Assembly (NCBI GenBank): GCA_964622265.1 | Contig: CAZUNI010000011.1 | Location: 31,883-95,882 of the forward strand | Direction of reading: 5' to 3' | Source of the DNA: Palsa-360 sp964622265 | GTDB taxonomy: Bacteria > Acidobacteriota > Terriglobia > Acidiferrales > UBA7541 | Length of the DNA stretch: 64,000 nt | In this document: positions 1 through 8,901 of the stretch, one piece after another | Position numbering within the stretch: the first letter of the stretch is position 1 | How the letters are laid out: every line of letters begins with the position of its first letter | Notes under the pieces: generated by a model | What the model was told of the DNA's origin: nothing | Databases searched by the model: none | Seen by the model: only the letters and a program-made list of their open reading frames with translations | Position numbers and translations under genes: made by a program

Positions 1-1075
1 TGAAAATCAGCCCGCCCCCCGCGTCCACATATTTTTCGATGGCCGCATCTTCCTCTTCGGAAAGTTCGTGATCGGGATAATTGTCAAGCAGAACTGCGTC
101 CCACGCCCGAGTCGATGGATTCAGCGGAAAACTGGTCGTCGTTTCCACATCGACTTTAGCCTTCTTCAACGTATCCAGCAGCGGAGGAGATACCTGATGC
201 CCGCCGGCTACGTACAGCACGCGCGGCTGGCGCACCGTCACCGCCTGCGAAAACAGCACCTGTTCCGCGCTCCCGCTGGAGATATGCACCTCCATCAAGT
301 TCACGCCGCTTTCAGAGATTCTCGATTCGAGATCGACTGCGTTGGCGCCGGTGTGCAGGTCAGTTTTCACCGAACCAATTTCCTGCCCCTGCGAAGTAAT
401 CCAGACGCGCGCCGGAATCGAGCCCGCGCTGTCAAGCTGCAAGGACAGAGTAAATCGTTCGCCGGAAAAAACATCCGATGGAGCTGCAATGCTCAACACC
501 TTCACAGGCAACGGCGCGGTGCCGCCCACCGGAGCTGTAAACACTGCAATGCCTCGCTCCCGCGCGCGCAACGATTCAGTCAGCGCATGGCCGTGATTCT
601 CATTTCCATCGCTGATCAGCAGAATTCGCCGCGCACCCTGCGCCGGAAAAGTGCTGAGCGCCAGGTCCATGGCGCTTTCGATGTCCGTCACCATTCCATC
701 TTTTGCGTCCACGCCTTCAGGAATGCTGACCTTATCGGCTTGCTTGGGAACATTGCGCAGCGTCGGGTGCCCTGCAAACGTAATCAGTCGAAGCTCCGCG
801 TCGGAATTCTTACTCACCAGATCGCGCAGCATCGCCGCGCCGCGTTGCAGCGATTCGCGCGGCATACTGGCGGACGTATCCATTAACACAGTGACCGCCA
901 GTTTTTCCTCACGCATCGGCGCCCACGGATCGGCGAGAGCGAACACCAGCACAGCGAATACTGCGCATTTCAGCGCGAGGCAGGCGGTCGATGCTCCCGG
1001 CAATTTCTTCATCCACCACCAGAGAGCCGGCAGCAGCAGGAGCAACAAAAGAAGCATGGGCTGGTCGAATGTCAT
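1..1075 (-). CDS. VWA-domain membrane protein, 3' part missing
   Basis: A von Willebrand factor A protein, last gene of the MoxR/DUF58/VWA cluster as far as the window shows. Reading from the ATG at 1075 gives 358 residues without a stop before the window edge, so the C terminus is missing. A leucine-rich membrane helix (residues 7-20) and a second hydrophobic stretch (about 32-49) precede the VWA domain, which has an intact metal-binding MIDAS motif DTSAS at residues 66-70. The last visible part (WDAVLLDNYPDHELSEEE) resembles the glutamine-amidotransferase-like fold that often follows VWA in these proteins. It starts 7 bases after the stop of the preceding gene, so the two are co-transcribed. 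Substrate unknown. Confidence 0.85.
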   Translation of the reverse strand, partial: MTFDQPMLLLLLLLLPALWWWMKKLPGASTACLALKCAVFAVLVFALADPWAPMREEKLAVTVLMDTSASMPRESLQRGAAMLRDLVSKNSDAELRLITFAGHPTLRNVPKQADKVSIPEGVDAKDGMVTDIESAMDLALSTFPAQGARRILLISDGNENHGHALTESLRARERGIAVFTAPVGGTAPLPVKVLSIAAPSDVFSGERFTLSLQLDSAGSIPARVWITSQGQEIGSVKTDLHTGANAVDLESRISESGVNLMEVHISSGSAEQVLFSQAVTVRQPRVLYVAGGHQVSPPLLDTLKKAKVDVETTTSFPLNPSTRAWDAVLLDNYPDHELSEEEDAAIEKYVDAGGGLIF

Positions 1076-1082
1076 TTCCCGC

Positions 1083-3044
1083 CTAAATCACCAGGTTCGT
1101 CTTGCGAACTTCGGATGGGTCCGAAGTGCGATCGAATTCATCTTCCTCATACGGATCTTCTCCATCGCCGGATAACGATTGCATCTCAATTCCCCGCTTG
1201 CTCTCACGGCCATGATAGTAGAGCCACCATTCCAGCCATAGCGCGACAGCGCCCAGCAAAACCAGCCAGCGCCAGAAATCCCACGGAGCTTGCTGGCGCG
1301 GTTCCGATTCGACCGCAGCCGATTCCGAAGATGTAACCACCATGCGCTCGGCCGGCAGCAAAGGCGTATTCACCGCGAAATTTGTATCTCCGCTCGGCGC
1401 AACCACGCGGTACATTCCCGTTTCCGTCGTCAGAAAATGCACGTCCTGCCCTTTGCGCGCAAACGGCACATCCTTGCCCGACGGAGAAATTATTCGCGTC
1501 ACGGGCCCCGGCAAATCTGTCTCTCCCACCGAGAGCGAGTCGACGGACTCATCCACGGAATGCGTCATCCACTCGATGCCGCCAGCCATGAGAAGAGGAA
1601 ATGCCGATTGCTGAACGAAATTCGAGTTTTGCGGATCGAATCCGACAATCAGCATCTTGTGGCCATTTTGCTCGCGAGCCAGAATGAGAGGAGTTGGCGG
1701 AGTCCCTTCGGCGGAAGCCAGCACGACGTCGCCCGGCTGCACCATAAGTTGCGCTGGATTGCGAACGCTCACGTCGTGCGTGTTGACCCACTTTGTCGCA
1801 GGATGCTGCGAATTCCAACCGACCAGGCGAACTGTACGCTGCGGATTCGACGGCTGCCCGCTCACAAACAAAATGGAATTGTAGGCGGGCTGCGCAGGCA
1901 GACTCGAACCGGCGTAAATCGCAACATCTGGAGTAACGCCCGTCGAGTTTCCGATCTCCGGCTGCAAATAAGGATTGCTCGCAAGCACGTTCAGCAAATT
2001 GGTGGCAAACGGCGAAGCATTCGCAAACAAGGCCACATGCACCGGACGAAATGTGGGCAAATTCACTGTAGCCCGATCGTCCGCGCCCAACACGTCGGAT
2101 GGACCGATCTCCGCCTGGAGCAGGCCGCCTCTCCCCCACGTCAGTTCGTTCCCTACATTGGTTAGTTCGCCGGGCGCAAGCGAGACCGCTCTTTGCCCAA
2201 GCGGCTGGCCGCTCACCGACAATTTAAGGACTACATCAGACTTTTCATGCCCGTAATTTTTCAACTGCGTGAGCAGATGCCAGACGTCCGGCCGTGCCGC
2301 GTCGCGGCGCAGGGAAAGCCGCGTAATTCCGCGATTCTCGACAGGCGAATCGTCGCTGACCAGCCGAACCAGAAACTGCGCTTGCCCCGCGCCGTTGGCC
2401 GGTGTTTCCATCGCCGCGCGAAATGTATCGAGCGCATTAGCTTGCTGCCGATCGACCATTCCCGGCCCCACGTAAACAAGCAGGCCGCGCCGTGAGCCGT
2501 TGAGAGCCGCGCGTCCGATTGCCAGGGCGCGCGGAATATCCGCAATGCCGCTGGTCGCAGACGCTTGCTCAATCGCTCGACGCAAAGCTCCGCGGTCAAC
2601 GGTAAACGGCAGAAGAGGCGGCGCGTCGGCTTCTGCCGGGAGCAAAAGCACGCGATCGGCAGACGGCAGCGAGTCCACAAGGCGCAGAGCCTCCGTGCGT
2701 TCCTTGTCGATCCAGGAACTCGAACCCACAGGCCGCGCCTGTGACCAAATCGAAGTGTCGAGAACAACCACCACGCTGCGCCCCTCGAAGTTGACGCCCC
2801 ACCGAGGATTCGCCAGCGCCAGAATAATCAGCAGCAGAAAAAGAACCTGCGCCAGCAGCGCCCACGGCTCACGCAAACGCCGCCGCCGCGGCTGCGCAAT
2901 CGGCTGCACGCTGGTCCAGAACCGCAGCGTGGATACTCGCCGGTTTTGCGGACGCCGATGGTGCAGGTAGAACCAAAGGGCCACCGCAGCCAGCGTGGTC
3001 CAAATCCCGGCAACCTGCAACGGGCTGAGCGCAAGCCAGTTCAT
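1083..3044 (-). CDS. BatA-like VWA membrane protein with degenerate MIDAS
   Basis: A 653-residue membrane protein of the BatA / aerotolerance-regulator N-terminal family. It has N-terminal helices at about residues 8-26 and 61-79 and a VWA-like region from about 91. The expected MIDAS serine pattern is replaced by DTSIWS (residues 96-101), so metal binding is doubtful. A final helix rich in Trp and Leu lies near residues 585-610, followed by an acidic tail. Its start overlaps the stop of the DUF58 gene by 4 bases (ATGA), which indicates translational coupling. Families like this work with a MoxR ATPase at the membrane; the process served here is not known. Confidence 0.85.
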   Translation of the reverse strand: MNWLALSPLQVAGIWTTLAAVALWFYLHHRRPQNRRVSTLRFWTSVQPIAQPRRRRLREPWALLAQVLFLLLIILALANPRWGVNFEGRSVVVVLDTSIWSQARPVGSSSWIDKERTEALRLVDSLPSADRVLLLPAEADAPPLLPFTVDRGALRRAIEQASATSGIADIPRALAIGRAALNGSRRGLLVYVGPGMVDRQQANALDTFRAAMETPANGAGQAQFLVRLVSDDSPVENRGITRLSLRRDAARPDVWHLLTQLKNYGHEKSDVVLKLSVSGQPLGQRAVSLAPGELTNVGNELTWGRGGLLQAEIGPSDVLGADDRATVNLPTFRPVHVALFANASPFATNLLNVLASNPYLQPEIGNSTGVTPDVAIYAGSSLPAQPAYNSILFVSGQPSNPQRTVRLVGWNSQHPATKWVNTHDVSVRNPAQLMVQPGDVVLASAEGTPPTPLILAREQNGHKMLIVGFDPQNSNFVQQSAFPLLMAGGIEWMTHSVDESVDSLSVGETDLPGPVTRIISPSGKDVPFARKGQDVHFLTTETGMYRVVAPSGDTNFAVNTPLLPAERMVVTSSESAAVESEPRQQAPWDFWRWLVLLGAVALWLEWWLYYHGRESKRGIEMQSLSGDGEDPYEEDEFDRTSDPSEVRKTNLVI

Positions 3045-3931
3045 GCCAGCACCTGCCCGCTCCGCAAGCTGCGCAATACAAACTCCTGATAGGGAATGTT
3101 GGTCACCGCGCGGGCGTATCGTCCGCCGTTGCGCAAGGCCATTCGCCTTATACGCGCGGAAAATTCAAGAAATTTTTTTTCATATGCGGCCGTGCTAGCC
3201 GGCGAACAATCCACCGTGCGATGCTTTCCAGTTTCCGCATCTTCCAGAATCAGCTCGCCGGCGGCGGATGGACGCTGCTCCTCCGCGCTGTGTACTTGCA
3301 CCAGAACGAAATCGTGTCCCGCCGACCGCAGCATCTCGACGGCGTTTTCGGCTCCCTGCTCGTCGAAAAAATCCGAGATCATAAAGACAATGCCGCGCGA
3401 TTTAAAATTTCCCAGGAATTCCTTGGCCGCGCCAAATAGATTTGTGCCGCCCGCGCAGGAATGCTCGCCCAAAAATTGAAGCACCGGCCACAGGCGGTCG
3501 CGCCCGCCGGAAACGATCAACGGTTTATTGAGGTGCTCGGCAAACGGCACGATCGAAACAGTGTCCAGATGCAGCAGGGCCAGATACGCAAACGTCGCCG
3601 CCAGCCGCTGGGCGTACAGAAATTTCGATTCATCCGCATTTTCGCAATCCATCGACTCGCTGTGATCCAGAAGAATGCGCACGGGAATGTGCTGCTCGGT
3701 CTCGTAAATTTTCAGGAAGAGTTTTCCCAGCCGAAGGTAGGCGCTCCAGTCCAGCGAGCGGGGATCGTCGCCGAAACTGTATCGCCGATAATCCGCGAAC
3801 TCCATCCCCGGCCCGCGCGTGCGCGAGCGGTGCTCGGGTCCCACCGCCCCCGCAAGATTATTGCGGCACAGCAGCGTGACCTGCTCGAGCGTCTTCAGAA
3901 ATTCGCGGTCGAGTAAAAGCGGTGAACTCAT
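3041..3931 (-). CDS. DUF58 domain protein
   Basis: A 296-residue soluble DUF58 protein. The family hallmark region RGPGMEFADYRRYSFGDDP, followed by RSLDWSAYLR, lies near residues 39-67, and the VWA-like fold follows with a modified metal site (LLDHSESMD). DUF58 proteins are almost always encoded beside MoxR AAA ATPases and VWA membrane proteins, as here: moxR lies 93 bases upstream and the BatA-like gene overlaps its end by 4 bases. The probable role is an adaptor between the ATPase and membrane VWA proteins, inferred from family context and not from residues. Confidence 0.9.
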   Translation of the reverse strand: MSSPLLLDREFLKTLEQVTLLCRNNLAGAVGPEHRSRTRGPGMEFADYRRYSFGDDPRSLDWSAYLRLGKLFLKIYETEQHIPVRILLDHSESMDCENADESKFLYAQRLAATFAYLALLHLDTVSIVPFAEHLNKPLIVSGGRDRLWPVLQFLGEHSCAGGTNLFGAAKEFLGNFKSRGIVFMISDFFDEQGAENAVEMLRSAGHDFVLVQVHSAEEQRPSAAGELILEDAETGKHRTVDCSPASTAAYEKKFLEFSARIRRMALRNGGRYARAVTNIPYQEFVLRSLRSGQVLA

Positions 3932-4024
3932 CGTGGTCAGTGCAAAAGGGAAAAAGGTCCCATGTCCGGCGCGCCTCTCGCTGCGCTGGACTGCATTTCT
4001 ACCGCAACACCGGCATTCTCAGTT

Positions 4025-5038
4025 TTATTTTATCTTCCCGGCGATCTCGTCGAGCAAATCGTCGGTCGTCCGGCCATCCGCCTGTGCTTCGAAGTTCAGG
4101 ATAATTCGATGGCGCAGGGAAGGCAGCAGCAACGCGCGAATGTCTTCCATGCTCACGTTGAATCGCCCTTCCAGCAAGGCCCGGACTTTCCCGCCAAGTA
4201 TCAGCGTCTGGGCTCCGCGTGGCGAACTTCCGTAGCGAATGTATTTGTTCGCCAGCAGATTTTCGCGGCCCTCCGAATGCGTGGCCAGCACGAGCTTCAC
4301 CACGTACTCCTGAACGTGCGGCGCAATGGGCACGGTCCTCACCACGCGCCGCATCTCCAGAATCTCCGGCCCGTGGATCACCGAAGCCACCTGTTGCCCT
4401 GCGCCCGCCGTCGTACGATCCAGAATTTCGTGGAGGTCTTCGCGTCCGGGAAATGGCACGCGCAACTTGAACAAAAAACGGTCGAGCTGGGCTTCGGGCA
4501 GCGGATACGTGCCTTCCATTTCCAGCGGGTTTTGCGTGGCCATCACGAAAAAGGGCTCTTCCAGTTGGTGCGAAGTATGCCCAACGGTGACCTGCTTTTC
4601 CTGCATCGCTTCGAGCAGCGCGGATTGCGTCTTCGGCGTGGCGCGATTGATTTCATCGGCGAGCAGCAAATTGGTGAAGATCGGACCGGGCTGAAAACCC
4701 AGCAGGTGCTTTCCCTCGCCGCCTTCCTGCACCATCGACGTGCCGATCACGTCGGCGGGCATCAGGTCCGGTGTGAACTGGATGCGCGAATACTTCAGCG
4801 CCACAGCCTGCGCCAGCGTGCGCACCAGCATGGTCTTGCCCAGGCCCGGCGCGCCCTCCAGCAGCACATGTCCGCCCGCAAGCAGCGCGTTCAACACCCC
4901 GTCCACGACTTCCGTTTGGCCCACAATCGCCTTGGAGATTTCGCTGCGCACCTCCTGCATTTTTTTCGCAAGAAGTTCAGCCTGCTGGCCGAGAGATGGA
5001 TTACCCGTCTGACCTTCCATTTGAGCCGATCCCGTCAT
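4025..5038 (-). CDS. MoxR family AAA+ ATPase
   Basis: A 337-residue MoxR-type AAA+ ATPase, a chaperone-like remodelling enzyme that acts with VWA-domain partners. Walker A is GAPGLGKT (residues 62-69) and Walker B LLLADE (124-129) followed by INRATPK; the sensor 1 segment is FVMATQNPLEMEG. Length is typical of the family. The ATG at 5038 is used here; a second ATG six codons inside is also possible. It lies 45 bases downstream of the Q/S-rich membrane protein and 93 bases upstream of DUF58, forming the core of a five-gene minus-strand unit. Confidence 0.95.
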   Translation of the reverse strand: MTGSAQMEGQTGNPSLGQQAELLAKKMQEVRSEISKAIVGQTEVVDGVLNALLAGGHVLLEGAPGLGKTMLVRTLAQAVALKYSRIQFTPDLMPADVIGTSMVQEGGEGKHLLGFQPGPIFTNLLLADEINRATPKTQSALLEAMQEKQVTVGHTSHQLEEPFFVMATQNPLEMEGTYPLPEAQLDRFLFKLRVPFPGREDLHEILDRTTAGAGQQVASVIHGPEILEMRRVVRTVPIAPHVQEYVVKLVLATHSEGRENLLANKYIRYGSSPRGAQTLILGGKVRALLEGRFNVSMEDIRALLLPSLRHRIILNFEAQADGRTTDDLLDEIAGKIK

Positions 5039-5083
5039 GAACCCATCCTTTTAGCCAGCATTCTAATTTTATCGGGTTTAAAT

Positions 5084-6601
5084 TTATTTCTGATCGCTGT
5101 TCGCGTGCTCGAAATAGTGCTGCACATACAAGCGGTAGCGCGCCGGAATGTTTTCCTGCTCCGCGCCGTTGGTCACAACCATGCCTTGCGTCGTCACATC
5201 GCGAACTGCCAATTTCGCCGTGCCCGTGCCCGGATCGACTCGCACCCGCGTCTGTTCCTTGAATCCGGTCGCTTCCAGGCCAATCCGGTCGGGAGTCCCC
5301 TTGGGGTCGGGAGAAGAAACCTGATCTTTCTTCAGGTCCTTGGAGCCTTGCTGAGTTCCCGCTCCACTCGCGCTATTCGGTGAAGCTTTCTGCTGCGCGT
5401 CCGAAGATCCCTGCGAATCGCTCTTCTTGTTTGAATCGGCGTTGGGTGGCTGGTGCGAATCGCCGCCCTGCTGCGACTTCTGTGCATCCGCTTGCTGCTT
5501 TGCCTGATCGCTCTTCGACTTCGACATCATGTCTTTCAGCGCCTGCTTCAACGATTGCGACAGAGACTTGCTCTCCGACCCGTTCTGCGATTCCTTTTGC
5601 TGGGAGTCTCCGGGTTTGCCCTCATTCCCATTTCCATCCTGCGATTGCTGGGGATCTCCCTGCTGCTGGTCGCCAGACTTCATATCCCCCTGCTTGTTCT
5701 GGTCCGGATTGCCAGACTTATCCGGGTCGCCAAAATTAGCGTCCATCGCATCCTTGGCGTCTGCCTTGGAGCCTTTGTCCTTCTCGGGCTGCCACAGGTC
5801 GTCCGCAACAGGGACGTCATCCCCAGGATGAACTTCGTCGGCAGGTGTCTCCAGTTCGGTATTCACCAAGGCCACGGTGCGTTGCAGGTCTTTCTCCATC
5901 GCATTCGTGATGGGAGAAAGAATCGATTGCACCAGTTGTGATCGGGCCGTCGATTGCAGTAACGCAATGATTGGCGGCTTGTGGTAAACACGGTATGCGA
6001 AGAGTCCTGAAGCGACAACGGCCAGCGCCAGGATACGAGTCGCCGAAGCTGGAAACTGGATGGGAAACAGCCCCGTCGCATTCAATTGCGGCACGCGGGA
6101 AAGCGCGTCCTGACGCTGGCGCAGCATCATCGCGTCAGGCTGCTCAACCACACCGAAGTGAACCGCAGTCGATAGCCGGTCGCGCAGCCCCGCCGCAGAA
6201 TCGACACGTGAGGCTATCTCATAAGCCGAAGGCCGCGCCCGCCAGGTCCATGCCATAGCAAAGGCGACTCCGATGCCCGCAAGTATTGCCGCCAGGATGA
6301 CGACCCAGGCCAGTTTTGGGCTTATTGAAGCGGCAACGATCAGTCCCGCCAGAATCCACGTCCACGATTTCATCCAGCGGCGCAGAACAGTATTAGCCAG
6401 AATCCGCTTACGGACGGAGAGAAGAACGTCCAACAAACCATGAAGTTCAGAGGAGAAACCGGCATTCCCGAAATCAGGTCCCTGCGAGGTAGCCTTCAGG
6501 TCCGCTCGCATTCGATTCCATAAGTCCCTCGGGACAGAGAGGAAGGCAGGCCCGGTGACAGGATCGGGTCCCGTTGCATTGATTTTCTCCCGTTCAGACA
6601 A
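5084..6601 (-). CDS. Membrane protein with long Q/S/D-rich linker
   Basis: A 505-residue protein without a confident family; it loosely resembles DUF4175-type proteins found upstream of moxR genes. Two or three hydrophobic helices lie at about residues 80-117 and a further one near 185-200. From about residue 265 to 430 the chain is strongly enriched in Q, S, D, G and K (for example QQQGDPQQSQDGNGN), a disordered linker. The C terminus (IPARYRLYVQHYFEHAN) is compact again. The TTG start at 6601 is chosen because a strong GGGAGG Shine-Dalgarno lies 6 bases upstream of it. It is the first gene of the MoxR cluster. Confidence 0.75.
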   Translation of the reverse strand: MSEREKINATGPDPVTGPAFLSVPRDLWNRMRADLKATSQGPDFGNAGFSSELHGLLDVLLSVRKRILANTVLRRWMKSWTWILAGLIVAASISPKLAWVVILAAILAGIGVAFAMAWTWRARPSAYEIASRVDSAAGLRDRLSTAVHFGVVEQPDAMMLRQRQDALSRVPQLNATGLFPIQFPASATRILALAVVASGLFAYRVYHKPPIIALLQSTARSQLVQSILSPITNAMEKDLQRTVALVNTELETPADEVHPGDDVPVADDLWQPEKDKGSKADAKDAMDANFGDPDKSGNPDQNKQGDMKSGDQQQGDPQQSQDGNGNEGKPGDSQQKESQNGSESKSLSQSLKQALKDMMSKSKSDQAKQQADAQKSQQGGDSHQPPNADSNKKSDSQGSSDAQQKASPNSASGAGTQQGSKDLKKDQVSSPDPKGTPDRIGLEATGFKEQTRVRVDPGTGTAKLAVRDVTTQGMVVTNGAEQENIPARYRLYVQHYFEHANSDQK

Positions 6602-7074
6602 GAAAGGCCTCCCCCCACAGGTGAAGCCGCCGCGCGGACTAGCAATAATCTATACCAACCGCAGCGCTTTTGAAACCATATCCGCCACCGATTCAGGGGC
6701 TTCAATTTGAGTCAAGAACCAATCGACAGAAAGGCTTACAAGCAAGCGGGCATCCACTGTCTTAGATACCCCCTGCGCCAAATTGGTTTCGTGGATTCAA
6801 TACTCTACGGCCGGCGGCCAGGCCCAGGAGAACCAGAAGGCGGTCCGGCCTGCTCTAAAGTTCACCGATTAAGGCACTTATGTGCAAAAAATCGTACAGA
6901 AGGAACGCGATTGGCGGAGGGGCTAGAGGATCCCGTATGGGAGCTCGGAAATGTTTGTGGGTCGTGGCTTCAGCCACGACATAAACTCTGCAAAATCATT
7001 CCGGCTTTAGCCGCTGACGCCTCTATTTTACAGTTCTCGCATAGACTATAAAAGGCGGGCGTTATAGGGGTCAG
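6602..7074. other. 473-base intergenic region
   Basis: No convincing gene. It separates the start of the MoxR cluster from ridA and should hold the promoter of the cluster. The right half contains the two palindromes listed separately (6961-6980 and 7002-7013). A plus-strand reading frame crosses much of it, but it has no ribosome binding site or recognisable domain and runs through the palindromes. Confidence 0.6.
6961..7013. repeat. Paired palindromic intergenic element
   Basis: A perfect inverted repeat GTCGTGGCTTCAGCCACGAC (6961-6980) is followed 21 bases later by a smaller one, CGGCTTTAGCCG (7002-7013). Sequences of this type are, from memory, common dispersed palindromes between genes of Acidobacteriota and some other soil phyla. 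Function is unknown; they may form RNA hairpins or be relics of a small mobile element. Confidence 0.65.
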
Positions 7075-7452
7075 CTAGAGAAGTGCGATAGCTTCTATTT
7101 CAACCCGCACATCGCGAGGCAGCCGTGCCACCTCGACCGTCGAACGGGCCGGCGGGTGGTGCACAAAATACCGCGAATAGACTTCATTCATCGCCGCAAA
7201 ATCCTTCAAGTCGGCGAGAAACACGGTCGTCTTCACTACGTGCTGCAGGGACGAGCCCGCTGCCTCCGCGATTCCCTTCAGGTTTTCCAGAACCCGCTCG
7301 GTTTGCGCGGCAACGTCGCCCTCGACAATTTGCTGTGTTTGCGGATCGAGCGCAATTTGTCCTGAAAAAAAAACAAAGCCGTTGGCTTTAATTGCCTGGG
7401 AGTAGGGGCCGATTGCTTTCGGTCCTCGATCTGTGGCCACTGGTTCGATCAT
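7075..7452 (-). CDS. ridA: RidA family reactive imine/enamine deaminase
   Basis: A 125-residue RidA (YjgF/YER057c/UK114) protein that hydrolyses reactive 2-aminoacrylate and related imines released by PLP enzymes. The family signature ARSTVEVARLPRDVRVEIEAIA sits at the C terminus and includes the Arg of the active-site cleft; KAIGPYSQAI near the N terminus is also typical. An AGGAGG ribosome binding site precedes the ATG at 7452. It stands alone, with palindromes downstream and a 237-base gap upstream. Confidence 0.95.
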   Translation of the reverse strand: MIEPVATDRGPKAIGPYSQAIKANGFVFFSGQIALDPQTQQIVEGDVAAQTERVLENLKGIAEAAGSSLQHVVKTTVFLADLKDFAAMNEVYSRYFVHHPPARSTVEVARLPRDVRVEIEAIALL

Positions 7453-7643
7453 GCATTCCTCCTGAATCGGGTGCGAACTTTAGTTACCCTGAATTCAGAG
7501 GGCCGAAAATAATCTTCCGGACACGAAGTTGAACATTCAAGGCGCGATGATCTTACCGGGGACCGTTGACGACGTCATCAAAATTTCTCGCGAATTCCAG
7601 CAGGGGGGATTAGCGGAATCGATTGAATCGGACTCGAAAGGGG

Positions 7644-7676
7644 TGGACCGGCCCCGCACGCAACAGGGCCGGTCCA
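7644..7676 (-). terminator. GC-rich hairpin downstream of the small secreted protein
   Basis: An 11-bp perfect stem, TGGACCGGCCC (7644-7654) and GGGCCGGTCCA (7666-7676), with an 11-base loop, lies 14 bases past the stop of the gene ending at 7690. On the minus strand it is followed only by a short CCCCTTTC run, so it is a moderate intrinsic terminator candidate or an RNA-stabilising hairpin. Confidence 0.55.
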
Positions 7677-7689
7677 ACGCAATAAATAA

Positions 7690-8010
7690 TTACTGCGTGC
7701 GCGCGTTGTGCTTCTTTCGGTAAATCTGATTCGACAGATGATTCTGCTGGCGAGTCAACTTGGCGCGGTCGGCGGCAGTAAGCTTGCCGTTATCGTCGGC
7801 GCGCATGTTGTGCTCTTCCTTGTTCAACGCCGTCTCTTTCGTTTCCAGATTCTTGGTTTCCGCGGCGGTCAGCTGCCCGCTCTGGACGCCGTTGGCGATG
7901 CGATCCTGCTGATTTTCCTTGCGCTCTTGAATCACTTGGTGCGCGAATGCCGAGGGTACCGCCAGTGCAATAAGAACCGCGCCGTTCAAGATGAATTTTG
8001 TAGGTGTCAT
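7690..8010 (-). CDS. Small secreted helical protein with EF-hand-like loops
   Basis: A 106-residue exported protein of unknown function. Residues 1-23 form a clear signal peptide ending in AFA. The mature part is highly charged and holds two similar units, RIANGVQSGQLTAAETKNLE and MRADDNGKLTAADRAKL, each a turn with a DxNGxLT-like pattern followed by a helix, resembling a minimal EF-hand or dockerin loop. The start at 8010 has an AGGAG site just upstream. The frame extends further upstream, but that part lacks a ribosome binding site and would bury the signal peptide. It is probably monocistronic, with a hairpin after the stop. Confidence 0.8.
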   Translation of the reverse strand: MTPTKFILNGAVLIALAVPSAFAHQVIQERKENQQDRIANGVQSGQLTAAETKNLETKETALNKEEHNMRADDNGKLTAADRAKLTRQQNHLSNQIYRKKHNARTQ

Positions 8011-8272
8011 GATTTTTCTCCTGTACTCCTGTATGGATTTCGATCGGCAGCCCTCGAAACTTTTGTCGGAGTCTGCACACTTCATCGAACACGCTAGCAT
8101 TCGGAAAGTTGTGAGGCTACAGTACGAAAGGCCGAAAATGTGCCTAAAGAATCGGATTTTGCAGGGTAATAATGTGGAAATCTTTTTCCACCCCGGTTAA
8201 ATCGATCGAAAACAAGCGACTTAGAAGCGCTTAAAAAAGGACGGATTCATTGCAGATTCAGGCAGGTATTTA

Positions 8273-8875
8273 TTATTTCGACACGACGTTACAAGACTGC
8301 TTAATTTCGCTCACCGGCCTGCCCTTCCAGAACTCATTCCAATTGTCCATCGACGTGAACGTCCGGGAATGCATGCGGTCGATGTAAAGTGTTCCGCGCA
8401 AATGATCGATCTCGTGTTGCAGAATCCGCGCGTACCAGCCCGTCGCTTCCACGGTTTTGCTTGCCCCATGCTCATCCAGATATTCCACGCGAACCCTGCG
8501 CGCTCTGGGCACTAGAGCCGAAAATCCGGAAAGGCTCAGACATCCTTCGTAGAATTCCACCAAATCACCGCTGGCTTCCACAATTTTGGGATTTATGATG
8601 GCGTGAAACGGCAGGGGCCGCCGGTCGCGCTCGCGAAGCTGCTCGACTGGGACGTCCTTGTGATATTCCTCGCGATCCTCAATTACGGCAAGCTGGATAG
8701 GGAGTCCAACCTGGGGAGCCGCCAGTCCAACGCCTGGCGCTTCGTGCATGATCCTGCGCATGGACTCAATTAATTTTCTGATTTCATTGCCGGTTGTCTC
8801 CGCCGTGGTAAGCGGACGCGCCTGCTGCCGCAGCACTGGATTGCCGGCCTGTACAATTTCAAGCTCCACACGCAC
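8273..8875 (-). CDS. def: Peptide deformylase
   Basis: Removes the formyl group from the initiator methionine of new proteins in the cytoplasm. All three family motifs are present: GVGLAAPQVG (residues 48-57), EGCLS (110-114, metal-ligand Cys) and HEIDH (154-158, two His ligands and the catalytic Glu). At 200 residues it is slightly longer than the shortest enzymes because of a charged insertion near residues 68-88. The start is a GTG at 8875. It follows the lipoprotein gene by 26 bases on the same strand. Confidence 0.97.
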   Translation of the reverse strand: MRVELEIVQAGNPVLRQQARPLTTAETTGNEIRKLIESMRRIMHEAPGVGLAAPQVGLPIQLAVIEDREEYHKDVPVEQLRERDRRPLPFHAIINPKIVEASGDLVEFYEGCLSLSGFSALVPRARRVRVEYLDEHGASKTVEATGWYARILQHEIDHLRGTLYIDRMHSRTFTSMDNWNEFWKGRPVSEIKQSCNVVSK

Positions 8876-8901
8876 TCATTTCCTGCCTGATGGCATTTGC
8901 G

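Noticed and set aside
68..886. Plus-strand reading frame of 272 codons at the left edge
   Set aside because: It lies opposite a clear VWA gene and has the Arg/His-rich composition typical of antisense frames in high-GC DNA.
6707..7051. Plus-strand reading frame of 114 codons before ridA
   Set aside because: No Shine-Dalgarno, no domain, odd composition, and it runs through two palindromic repeats.
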